From Bolinopsis microptera (Eukaryota > Ctenophora > Tentaculata > Lobata > Bolinopsidae): 64,000 bases of DNA. Location: contig NC_087074.1 in NCBI RefSeq assembly GCF_026151205.1, positions 1,426,001 to 1,490,000 on the forward strand, given 5' to 3'. Position 1 is the stretch's first letter. Every line of letters begins with the position of its first letter. Under the pieces are notes generated by a model. The model was not told the origin of the DNA, made no database searches, and saw only the letters and a list, made by a program, of their open reading frames with translations. Of this stretch, positions 22,170 to 34,000 are shown in pieces. The translations under genes and the position numbers were made by a program.

Positions 22170-23330
22170 GTTATGTTATGTTGCCCCACTAAAAGAACAG
22201 GATTCTTATAGGAAACATCTTGGAACATAAGCACCATTTTATTTCTAAATTATTGAATATTTGAATCCCTGCTGGGAAGTTTAATAATTTCATTCAATTC
22301 GATTGATTGATTAATTGGAATTAATTCACTCATATGATAACTATTTTATACCAATTTTAAAAGAGGTTTCTGTTTGATATTCATGCCACAAATTGGAACA
22401 TATACTGTAGGAATTCTAAGGTTGATCTCCTTACTCTTAAGACATGTTAGATTGGTCCCCTTAAAGGTGGTTTGATTTCAAGGTAACAAGGTTTCCATGA
22501 TTTAGGTTTAATAATAATAATAAATCAAGGTTTAATAACACCATTTTTAAGATAAAACTTATACTCAGCAGTGTTTAATCTAAACAGAAAAGTACTTGAA
22601 TAAGATAAGGACTGGTAATGAATGCTTGAAAATATATCGCTCAGGGTAAAGGTGACAAGAATACCTGGGCCCCTTTGGCAAACTTTCTGAACTCAGGCAG
22701 CTTGAACAACTAAATTTGAAAAAGTAAAACTTCTTGTCTGAATGAACTATTAGAACCTCAAGAAGCTGATCCGCATGTCTCCGCTACTAAAATGTTTAAT
22801 GAGCCCAATCACTCATCACTTAACAGTTTAATCTTCAAAGTGAGTTGTACAATCTAGGTTGTTTTAAGTAGCTGTTGATAGTGTAAAACAGGAGTGACTT
22901 GATCGTTTTCATAACTTCGATTTACAATTTGTACCATAATAAAACTAGCACTGCCATGGGGTTCAAAAAGGGTCATTGTAAGCCTCCAGCGTAATGGTCC
23001 TAAGTCTCTGCCCCATGCAGTGCCTGTCAGCATCAGCTAACAGAATAGCCCTAACATAACGATCAAGCCACAAATTAGGTTCTATAATGATTTAATATTG
23101 TTGAATAAAGAGATTTGAATATAATATTTGTTTTAATATTTGTTTTATTCTGAAGACTAATGACAGAAAATGATACTTATATGTAAAAATCGAACACCAA
23201 CATTGACCAAAATAGATTATCGATAAAGTTTTTCAAGTTCATGAAGGGGCAGTTTAAACAGAAAAGTATCCTGTAAAAAGGAAAGGTACATATCGTGTCA
23301 ATGAGTCTGAACTCTTTGAGAGAAGCAAGG
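22170..23330. other. Repeat-derived intergenic, nothing specific
   Basis: No coding exon recognised. Sequence with TATGTTATGTTATGTTG next to the LINE fragment suggests more decayed retroelement. Confidence 0.35.
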
Positions 23331-23339
23331 TGTTCAGAT

Positions 23340-23793
23340 AAAACCTCCTGCTCCCTGTCAATCCAAATGACTTCCGTGCTAGAACCAATGCAATACAGCA
23401 GGTCAAGGTGGTACTAGACTGGATATATCTGCTTGTTGAGTACAGTAAACCTGCAATGGCCTTGTATTCTCGACCACCGGAGGTATGGGCCCACAGGCTA
23501 CCATGTTCCTTAAACGAGTGGCAACACTTCTGGCAGCCAAGACCAGCCAGGACAAAAGCCTCATCATGGCAAATCTTAGACGTCGTTTGCGATTTGAGCT
23601 ACTCAAAACAGTTTTGATTGCAGTGAGAGGACACAGAGGACGGTATTATGAGAAAGCAATACCTGTTGATGAACTGGACCTAAATCTCGCACACACCACC
23701 AGCGATGAAGACAGGGGTGATGATGTTGATGATGAAGATGAGGAAGTTGGAGATGAGGTTGAGAATGTAGAGGAAGAGGTTTCAGAAGAGTGA
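23340..23793 (+). pseudogene. Fragment of a transposon-associated protein (TTGG..KR.A family)
   Basis: The frame from about 23479 reads GGMGPQATMFLKRVATLLAA, then LRRRLRFELLKTVLIAVRG, and ends in an acidic tail (DDEDEEVGDEVENVEEE). I recognise this GG.G....FLKR.A pattern from C-termini of uncharacterised proteins encoded by repeats in cnidarian and other invertebrate genomes, but cannot name the element. The upstream part continues in other frames (VVLDWIYLLVEYSKP), so it is frameshifted. A related fragment follows at 24.0 kb. Confidence 0.5.
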
Positions 23794-23989
23794 GCTGAAA
23801 AGAAGACAAGTTTCTATTCTAATTTACTGATTATTATATTTATTGAAATAAACATACAATATCCATTACTCCAGGAGTGATGACAGGATATGAAAAAATG
23901 TTGAGTACAGTCAGCATTTGAGCACACTTTCATTTATGTAAGGTATCATCCATATACAGCATCAAATGTTTCTGTAAGTCTTCCTGCAC

Positions 23990-24190
23990 TATATGCGAGA
24001 TACGAGAAAAGAGACCTTTATCAAGATGAAGTCTTGAAAACTGAGAAAGGATTATTTGAACCTCTTGTCTCTTTGACTACAGGAGGCTCAGGACCTATCT
24101 GCACCAAGGTCATAAAGCGGTTGGCAGCCAAAAAAGGTGCCAGCAATAATCAATATGCTCATGTGATGGGCTTCTATCCTTTTTTGAAAA
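23990..24190 (+). pseudogene. Second fragment of the same transposon-associated family
   Basis: The open frame reads YEKRDLYQDEV, then FEPLVSLTTGGSGPICTKVI, KRLAAKKGASNNQYAHVMGF, and decays after that. The TTGG.GP......KRLA..K pattern matches the fragment at 23.48 kb, so two relatives of one protein lie in tandem about 300 bp apart. Confidence 0.5.
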
Positions 24191-24399
24191 CTGGCCACGG
24201 GCCTAAATATTACATATCAATCAATTACAATTCATTAACATTACCAATATTAAAAACTATCGAAAATATTCAAGAAAGTATTCTCTAGCCAAAGGGCTCA
24301 ATATTTAAATCTAAATCTACAATAATGTTGTTGGGCTTCTATCCTAACTGTTCGATGATCGAGGTGTCAGGAGGAAGCAGTTAACAAATACAAATGCTT

Positions 24400-25418
24400 T
24401 GTATCACGTCATGACCCCCATCGTTGTTTCACTACCCCTGTAGAGTTTCTACGATACAGGGGAGCCGCGCACTCGTGCGCGGCGAATCATACAACGTAAG
24501 ACAAAAAATGTTCACGCTGCAGGTTCATTCCTTTCAACTTGTTTCCATCGTATAAATTTAATGATTATTGACATTATTCCTGGTACCACATTTAAAATGT
24601 TATCAATTATTTGTAAAATCATGTAACATGCAAATATTGTATTTTAATTTAGCATTTATAAACCAGCAGACTGCCAGAACAGCTGAACATTTTTTAAATA
24701 ATTTAAGTGCAGCGCGAGCGTCGTTACATTATCATATTTGGAGGACTTCGCCATATTTGGAGGACTTCGCAGCATAGCGAACTAGCAATCCGTCGTCAAT
24801 CGTTGCTTTGCTTCGCAGAGCAACGATCCCGACGGATTGACATCGTCAATCAATATCATATCAATTGACTGTTTGTTTATATTTACCTAATCTGCTAATC
24901 TATTGCTCGCTTCTATCACGAGAAGCTCGAAAAGAGCTCGAAAAGAGCTCGAAAAGAGCACTGCGCATTATATTAGGATTGGCGTGCTAGGTATTTCAAT
25001 TGTTTTACGCTCTAGTTCATTTAATATAATTGACTAAAATGTTTTTTTTTAAAATTTTTAAAACTTGCGCGGGGCTCATTTACAGCGTTTTGCCTAATAA
25101 TAAGATAATTCAAAAATCAATTTAGTTAGTATAGTAGGAGTCAACAAGTCTTTTATTAATTTTTGAAAATTGTTCTACCCACAAACAAAGAGTACGACCT
25201 TAAGTTTAAAAAATAAAAAATTTGTTGTAAATGCAATTTATAACTGATGCAAAAAAACATTGTTAATCAATTAAAACCCACATACTGTACATTAGAGACA
25301 AATTTAGAGTCAGTATCGTAACTATTGACGGATAGTACTTGCAAAATATTTGTTTCAAGACCGTGATCGACGAGTCCAACTCGGTGCGCGTCTTTGTAGG
25401 TTATAAACCTACAACGTA
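24400..25418. repeat. Dispersed element, long copy (shared ends with 52.0-52.5 kb)
   Basis: The left end GTATCACGTC(A/G)TGACCCCC and the right end CGACGAGTCCAACTCGG ... AAACCTACAAC recur at 52010-52535 with a shorter interior. Inside are strong hairpins: GCCGCGCAC TC GTGCGCGGC at about 24464-24484 and a larger one at 24786-24840. No coding capacity. Confidence 0.55.
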
Positions 25419-25818
25419 ACTAATATAAATTTTTAAAAGTGATAAGATCGGAGAGCTAGTGATCATTCATAAACTTTAGTTTATGAAGACGTACCGTTAC
25501 TGTTAAACAAAATTCAAACCTGTGTGTCGTGGTAAGTCCCCTTTTTAAGTTATTTATTTTATTATTAATTGTAAATTTTAAGTCTTTGGTCTTGATCATA
25601 TATAGGAATTCAAACAATATTTCACATAATATAGCAATGACCCTATATAAAAATTCAATATAAAAATTCAATAAAAATCTTTGTAAATTTTATAGAAACC
25701 TTTTAAGTAGTAAAAGTAGCCAATTCATTAAGTTATTAATAATTAAAATATCAATATCCTTAATTTAACCTGCAATCATGTATTATGCCATTTTATTTAT
25801 AATTTTCATTTACCGTTA

Positions 25819-26865
25819 CTGCATGCTGCATTTTAAATCTTGAATATCTTGAAAACACGGCAACTGTCTGGTGATGACTTAAGGTTTAAGGTTAGTAGAC
25901 CCAGTAAAATCAGGCTAGGTGATAAGAGGTTTAGCAACGCAGCCCCAAAACTCTGGAACTTGCTACCGTATACGGTAAGAAAAGCTAACAGCATTGATAC
26001 TTTTAAACGGGCTTTAAAAACCCATTTTTTCAATCATTTAGAACATACCTAGTCGTATTTATATTTGTGTTCTTTTTTAGAAAGTTCCTAGAACCTGACC
26101 TTAGTTTGTAGATTATTCCATGGGATTTTTAACTGCCATGAGTTTTGTGTATAGTTACACTTACACGGAGTCTGGAGAGACTAGACTGCCATTTGCCATG
26201 CCCTGGCTTGTTTTTATTTTTTATTTTTATAACCTGTATCCTTGGCCGGTACCACATGATTGCAGAGTTGGTAGCACATGCTTCGGCAATCTACCTGTAC
26301 CTCAGTGAACCGGTTGGTGAACGGCAACTTGCTTGCAAGCTGTTGGGTACAGGGTGATGTAGTGTGCAAGTTCCCTTAATTGGGTGCGACAATTATACTC
26401 AGGGAAATCGGACTGGGGATCCGTCGGCCTGGTCTACTACCTTGAGCAACTCATTAAATGATTGTGTGGTATTGACGGGGATGCAGGCCACAGTTTGTGT
26501 TTGTTGTTTTGATCTACAAATAAAGAAGAGTGTATAATAAAGTTCAATTAATTAAATTCTTTTGAACAAATAAAGGCAACCAATATGTGTCGAGATTATT
26601 ATTTTTCTCTTATAGTATATTCCATCTGATGTCTGATTGTACCACCATGTCTGTCGTATAATATAGTTTTTAGACGTTAGTGTTACTAATAAGCAGTTTA
26701 AAGGAAAATGAGAATTTTTTGTTGGAGAATTCTAAATTATTATAGTTTTATCTTTGTTTGGACAACCGCTCTGACATTAGTAGCTAGTACCATTCTTGGT
26801 TACTAGTTGCTAATATGAGCGGGATATAAATACTTTGTTATTATTATTATTATTATTATATAAAT
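25819..26865 (+). mobile_element. 5'-truncated LINE: RT C-terminus, 3' UTR and (ATT)n tail
   Basis: The open frame 25840-26052 reads RPSKIRLGDKRFSNAAPKLW, NLLPYTVRKA and FKRALKTHFFNHL, the standard C-terminal end of a LINE ORF2, followed by a stop. About 780 bp of 3' UTR-like sequence follows and ends in an (ATT)n run at 26839-26861, typical of LINE 3' ends. The rest of the element is missing by 5' truncation. Confidence 0.75.
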
Positions 26866-27511
26866 TTTTAAATCCTATATCGATATAATTAACAGTACGC
26901 TCTTGTATACGTCACATGTGTCATGTGTCTACTGAATGATTTAATACCCTGACAAGATTCAACACCCCCCTTTTTATTCAAACATCGATTCCGATCTTTT
27001 GATCGTTCGACTGGCTCGATAGTGGTGCTGCATAATGTATTTTAAGCAAGGTACTGAGTTTAAATTGTCTTTGTGACTATGTTCCTCTCTTTCTTATGAG
27101 AACGGTGCATTCTGCATATATACAGTATAAGTAAGAATACGATATCAATTTGCATTTCGTTGACAGTTGTTAGGGTTGTAATATAAATACAGTATGGCTG
27201 TAATAATGTACAAATGGTTAATTAAAGTAAAATAAAGTAAAATTTATGGCATCACATCATCACACATGTCTACAAAATATCATCGCACTATGTGAAAAAA
27301 TAAATATTTCCCCACCAACATTAAATATTTATCAAATACAATATTTAAAAAAATTTATCAAAACATTATCCTATTTTAAAAACCTAATCAAACTTCCCAG
27401 TGGAATAAAGATTTATAAATCACTTCTTTGCCACATGCACATAAGGATGAAACCAAAGATAATCGTTATCTTTCTCTTTATTACTGACATAACTGGCTCC
27501 CTCAATTCTTA

Positions 27512-27946
27512 CTAAAACTTCATTAGAAACATTCCAAAAAAGCACTCATTTGTAATACTTTTAGAAATCATATCTTTCTTAAATTTTTCTAATTTAATTT
27601 TAAAGCCTAAAACTGTCACAGAGTTCTTGACGTCCGGAGGGAGTTTGTTCCAATATGGAATAACTCTATCTGGGAGAGAAGACTTCTGGACATTTTTGAT
27701 TTTAGTTAAACTTCTACTACATCTTTTGCTTGAAACAAGATTAAGACCGAATCTGCTAATTCTAAACATCCCCAATCCATAATCAGTCAAACCACTTGTT
27801 ACTGTAAAAGCTTCTATTAGGTCCTCACGTATTCGCTGCTCTGCCAGTGTTGTCAAATTGAGAATTGCCAGTCTAGGGCTGTAAGGAAGAGTACCCACCT
27901 CGTCAATCAGACAGGTAAACCGCCTCTGGACGCTATTCAGCTCCAA
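27512..27946 (-). pseudogene. C-terminal fragment of another LINE RT
   Basis: A 144-codon frame with LNSVQRRFTCLIDE, LPYSPRLAILNLTTLAEQRI and REDLIEAFTV, then VIPYWNKLPPDV. This is the 'E.VQRRFT ... LPY..RL..L.L..L..RR.R.D' pattern found after the polymerase domain of Jockey/RTE-type LINE proteins. No RT core is present. It ends 135 bases before the TBCCD1 start codon, on the opposite strand. Confidence 0.8.
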
Positions 27947-28081
27947 AACAGTCTCTCAACTTCCATGAGCCCCAATCTGACAGATTAAATCACATAATGT
28001 TACTCTTAGCAATGGGTACCAACACTTAGTTCCACTAAGTTCGTGGTGGATCAGGTCAAGTGTTAAACAAGACCAGATACG

Positions 28082-31000
28082 ATGCATGTTGACACGCCAA
28101 GGGTGTTGGTGTGGCCAAATCAGGACATATTCAAGCATGGAATACTGGCTGGATTTCCTGCCTCTTTTGGCACAGCTGAAAACCTCTCAAAATTCCTCAT
28201 GTACTGTAGAACAAAAGGAAAGAATGGCTGGCCAAATGTGTGGTAAGTAATCAAATTTTTAAAATTTCTTACTTACAACTTTACATCCGATTATTTGCAT
28301 TGTTTCTTGAAAATAATATGCCTTGAATGCTCTGGTAGGATATAAATCAATCCTAATTTGTTTCAGTTATGCTATTTGGGAAAGCTATGCTCAGCGTAAT
28401 TTCAACATGACATCAGATTTAGCCTGCCTGTTTTTTGAGTCTTGTCGTCACATTTGCATGCCAACAAAAGACACTTCAGCGTGGGATGACAGGTATGAGC
28501 AAAGTAACTATTCAATAATAATTACATTGATAGTTGGATTGATAGTTGGAAAATATCCGGTTGAGAGACAAGGACAACCGGATGTCTCTCAACCGGATAT
28601 TATCCAACTATCAGTATTTCAATCATGAGACTAATAAACAGCGAACTATTCCATCATTTAACAATTACATTTTAATGAATATTGTTATCTCCTTTGCCTA
28701 CTTAGGTAAATTAAAGCAAATGTAACAAAGCTCTTATAAACTGTATTCCAGATACTCAGCAAATGTAACAAAGCGCTTATAAAATGTATTCCAGATACTC
28801 AGCAAATGAAACAAAGCTCTTATGAAATGTATTCCAGATACTCAGCATGCTCATCAGAAGACACAAAGAGCAGGATGAGAGACAAAGTGAGTGTTAACAC
28901 TGTCCATCTTGCACTTTACATGTACTCTCAGAATGTTACTCTCATGCAGACTCAGAAGTTTTCACTTAGATCAGGTAAATTGGACGAATTTCACTGTTGC
29001 TGTGTATTCTATAGCTTATTTTTCGAATCTAATTTTCCGCATAGATACTGAGTATATATTCTGAAAAATAAAAAATCATTTAGTTCGTAACCAATACATC
29101 GTGTGCCAATATAAGTGTTACGGTTAATATCTTATCCATTATTCCGAGAAGTCTACTAAACTCACAAAATCTCAGAGGAGTTCCCGACAGACCGCAAGGC
29201 TAAGAAGAAAAGTATAGACGTCAGGTTTATTGAAACTTTCCTCTCTGATATTATCAAAATACTATCAGAGCCTGATAGCAAAGGACTCCCTCTTGATAAG
29301 GTTTTATAAATGATTTATATCTCTTTAATGTTAAAATGGTTGCCATAATAGCTAATTGTATGGACTTAGTTTTCTCCCAACTCTTTTAAAAGTAAACAAA
29401 CCCTAACAAACACATTTCAGCAACCAATGAGTGTAGCAAACGTTTCCTCGCTCGGTGTTATGTTTACAGTGTACACAGAGAACTCTATTCGTCCTTTACA
29501 TGAAGTATTACAGCAACAAGCCCACGCTACAGTCTGCTCCTTCAGCAAGGTTTGTGTGTTGCTAATCTGTGACGACAGGAGAGTGCAGTGTGAAAGAGAA
29601 CCTTCTTCAGGATTAATACTTGTTGTTAAAAAATGTAATTATGAAAGATGTAGAATAGTGTGATCACGACAGTTGTTAACAACCGGATAGATGCAGCCTC
29701 GGTTACCACAGCTACAGGGCCAGGAGTACACTCAATTGCTCCTACCTACTTTAGTACTTTGAGTCGGAAAAAACCGAACATTTTAAATTCCTGTAATTTT
29801 ATATCCTTTTTGGGGGTTGGAACTTCTACTTCCATCTCAGTTTTGATATTGCCGTACTGTAGCTGGTACTGTAAGATTATTCATATTAATATAACAGTAC
29901 CTGCTACCTGCCCGTGTGGGTAAGCTGGTGTCTCCTATCCGCAATTAAACTCCCATTGGAAGGCACTGGGCCTCTACTACTTTTAATACTTTCAACACTA
30001 CTATATAACAAATAATTTGAGGACCCCGAACTCAATTTTGATTCTCTACTGACTCTGCTGATCTGCACTGTTTCACTTTGTAAAAGAAGTGCGCAATGAT
30101 CGGAGAAGGTGGTTTTGATGATGAGGGTAACAGGTCCTCAATCTCGTTACAGGATGATACGCCAAAGAATGACAGGAATGTTAGCGAAGATATGTTATCC
30201 CCGCAACGTTTCACACCTACCCTGAACTCATCCACATCCTCTGAAAGTACTCAACAGCGACAAGGTAACATTCTTCAATACCAGTTTGCCTACATCAAAG
30301 ACGGCACTTGTAACACCTGTAATGATGTTCAAGCTAATGACACTGCTCTTACCTGCTTTTTGTGTAAATCGTCATTTCATGCTGTTTGTCGAGATGCTGA
30401 TAAAGATAGGATCAATAATGCTGTAATCTGTCCTCGCACTTTCTTCAAAGCATACTCCGACAGAAACGCAACCAAGGGTGTTAACAGTTCCAGATTTGGG
30501 ACTTTTACGTTTGTGTGTAATGTCTGCAAGACACACTCTGAACAGAACTCCGCAGTCAGTGCCGAAAGTAAAGTCGACCTGATTGACAGGCGAGTAGATA
30601 ATCTGACCCAATCTATGGAGGACATGAAGGGTTTACTTATGAAAGTTGTGAATATGAAAACATCTCCGGACAAAACTGAAATTTCTTCTCCTCCATCTCC
30701 AGCACCAGTTGCCCCTTCATATCGCTCTGTATTAATCATGTCCAGCAAAACACCAGAAAATCAAGCAAAAGATCACCAAGAAGAAGTTGACAAAATCATC
30801 AAAGACAACGCCATTCATGCTGACAAACGGTATGTCAACAAGAACGGGGACATTGTGGTTGTGTGTCCGACAACGGCTGACAGGGAAAATCTTGTCAAGA
30901 AAGTATCCCAGCAACTTCCAGAAATGAAAACGCACCAGCCACCAGAACGTTTGCCCACAATCTCTGTTGCTAACCTTGCTGATAATTATTCTGAAGAAGA

Positions 31001-34000
31001 TCTAGAAGACCTGCTCCTTCAAGCTCACCCCAACATTAAGGCATTAAAATCCCAGGGTGAAACATTTTCTGTACTAAAAGTTAAACCTCAGATCAAAAAC
31101 AGCAGCAAGCATCAAGCTACTATACGAGTTAGTAACAATATCAGGAAAATCATAGAACAACAGGGAGATCGGCTATACATCAGTTCGTTTAGTTGCAAAG
31201 TTTATGATCAATTTCATGTAAAACGATGCAACAACTGCCAAGGTTTTGGACACTACAGGTCGGAGTGCGAATCAGAAAAAGCTATTTGTGGTTATTGTTC
31301 CAAGAATCATACGTCAGAAGATTGTCCAGAAAAGAAAACTAATAGTCGTATTTCATGCTGCATTAACTGCTCTAAGGGCAAGTATCGGGATGAAAGAAAC
31401 ACACACACGGCATTTGATAGGACATGTCCAGCTTATGTTGCTGAACAGCAGCATCTCCGCAAAACTATCAATTACTACAGTTCAAAAAACTTGTAAGCAG
31501 TGGTCTGAAATCCTCTCCGGCGGAGATTCTTGGCTGTTGCTGGAATGTGAGATCTCTCAATAATAAGATTCAACCAATCATGGAATCTATAATCGACCAA
31601 GGAATCTCTGTCCTTTTTGTCACTGAGACTTGGCTCACCAGCATGAAGAATGATGTTACTGCTACCATCAAGTCTTACGGCTATAACTTGATTCACTACA
31701 TCAGGAAAGACTCCGCTAAATGCAGAGGCGGAGGAGTTGGAATTATTTACAATTCAAGTGATTTGAACCTTACTCCTGTGTTTGATAAGTGTGGAGATAC
31801 GTTTGAAGCAGTTTTAGGCAAATTTCGAGACTCATCGGGTGATACTGTCCTCTGTGCTTGTGTTTACCGACCAGGGTCATTGACTGATGTATTTTTTGAA
31901 GATTTGGATGAGTTTATTGGGAACATATTCATGAAATACAAGAAGTTTTTAATCTGTGGTGATCTTAATATTCATTTGGATGATCATAAATCAAGAAACA
32001 CGGCCAAACTGACTGAAGTATTGGCCAGCTATGGACTGCATCAATACGTGAGAGATCCAACTCACAACAAAGGACATATTCTGGATGTTGTAATCTCCTC
32101 CCATCAGATAGTCAATCCAAAGAGTGTCACAGTAGACTCGCACACCTCGGAAATGTTCCCAAACTGTGACCATTTCCCGGTTACTTTTAGCCTCACAAAA
32201 ACAGTTGCAAGCAATCTCAACAAGAAAAAAGTTATCACATTCAGAAATGTCAAAGAAATTGACAAAAATTGTTTTGCGGATAATCTTGCTGAGGAATTGG
32301 TTACTGTAATGGATCCTGAGGGTCTATCACAAGCTGAAATGCCGTCATTTGAAAGCCGCATCAGCCTATACAACTCTAAGTGCCTAACTGTGCTGAATAA
32401 CCATGCTCCTCTCCTCACAAAGGAAATCAAAGAACGTAAGTCTGCCCCTTGGTTCGATGGTGAATATAAAGCACTTAGAAGCCAAAGAAGAAAAGCCGAG
32501 ACAAAGTGGAAAATCTCCGGATCTTTAACTGACAAGAAACACTATGAATCAATCAGAGAGCAGTGCACAGAACTCTCAGACAGGAAGAAACATGAGTTTT
32601 TCAAAGTCGAATTCATAAAGCATTCCTATTCTTCTAAGAGTCTTTTTAGATTTGTGGACACCTTTCTTGATCGGGATAAAAGCATTGTGTTGCCTTCGTC
32701 GGAGTCTCTCAAGGACACAGTCGAAAACTTTAACGTATATTTTCAGGAGAAAATAAAGGCAATACGAAATAACTTTGATCATGTGGAGTCTGACGATCAA
32801 ACGCCCTCTTACTGCGGAGAAAAACTAGCTGAGTTCTCTCCAACTACTCTAGAAGAACTAGAGGAGATAATCAAGGCATCTGAGATCAAGTCTTCTTCAA
32901 TTGACCCTCTACCTGCAAACATCTTTAAAGAAAACCTTGAGGTTCTACTACCCGTCTTAGTTGACATAGTAAATGCTTCATTATCTTCTGGCAGTATTGA
33001 TGGCGCTAAACTAGCTCATATCACACCCCTGATCAAGGGCCAGGGATTAGATAGTGATAATCTCAAGAATTACAGACCAATATCTAATCTTAGTTTTGTG
33101 GGCAAGTTGATAGAAAGAGTAGTCCTCAGGCGTCTAAATGAACATCTCGAAAACAACAACCTGAACATCCCACAGCAGTCTGGATACAAATCAAAACACA
33201 GCACCGAGACTCTGCTTGTGAGAGTTGTTAACGATCTACTCATTGCATCTACAGAAAGCAAGGCAACTGTTGTTCTTCTCCTAGATCTCAGCGCAGCTTT
33301 TGATACAGTTGACCACTGCAAACTACTGAACATCCTCAGAAATGAGTTGGGAATAACAGGGACAGCTTGGAAATGGTTCAGCAGCTTCCTCACAGGTAGA
33401 TGTCAAACGATTAAAGTTGGAAATGAGGAATCTTATGAGATAGTGATTAAGTTTGGAGTCCCACAAGGCTCTGTGCTGGGTCCGGTCCTGTTCAACATCT
33501 ACATTCGCTCTTTGTACTCAGCAGCACATGATTTGAACTTCTCCATCCAGGGTTACGCCGACGATCATCAGCTGTATAAAAGTTTCAAGCCAAACGAGGA
33601 GCCCACCGTCCTTATCAACGATGTTCCCAAATGTTTCCAAGAAATTAATGACTGGATGAAAAAACATTATCTACAGCTCAATGCAGGAAAAACTGAGATT
33701 CTTGTCTTTGGGACACCGCTTGTTCTCCAGCAGCTGTCCATAGGGGGCGTGTTTGTTAACTCTGAGACGTGTGTCAGGCTGTCACCTGTTGCAAAGAACC
33801 TCGGATTTCGTCTCGACTCTCAACTAAACTTTGGTGAGCAAATCAAGCAACTTAAAACATCGTGTTTTCTGAAACTAAGAGACCTTGCTAAGATGAAAAC
33901 TTTCCTCACAACCAAACAGATGGGAACACTGACTCAAGCAATTGTAATCTCATCGCTTGACTACTGCAATGCACTTTACTACGGTTGTAGTCAAGCCTCA

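Noticed and set aside
25358-25400. Hammerhead-ribozyme-like GACGAGTCC motif (also at 52472-52510)
   Set aside because: The CTGANGA core is altered and the required GAAA segment after helix II is absent in both copies.
27246-27515. 89-codon ORF upstream of TBCCD1
   Set aside because: AT-rich composition, no recognisable motif, no splice context linking it to TBCCD1.
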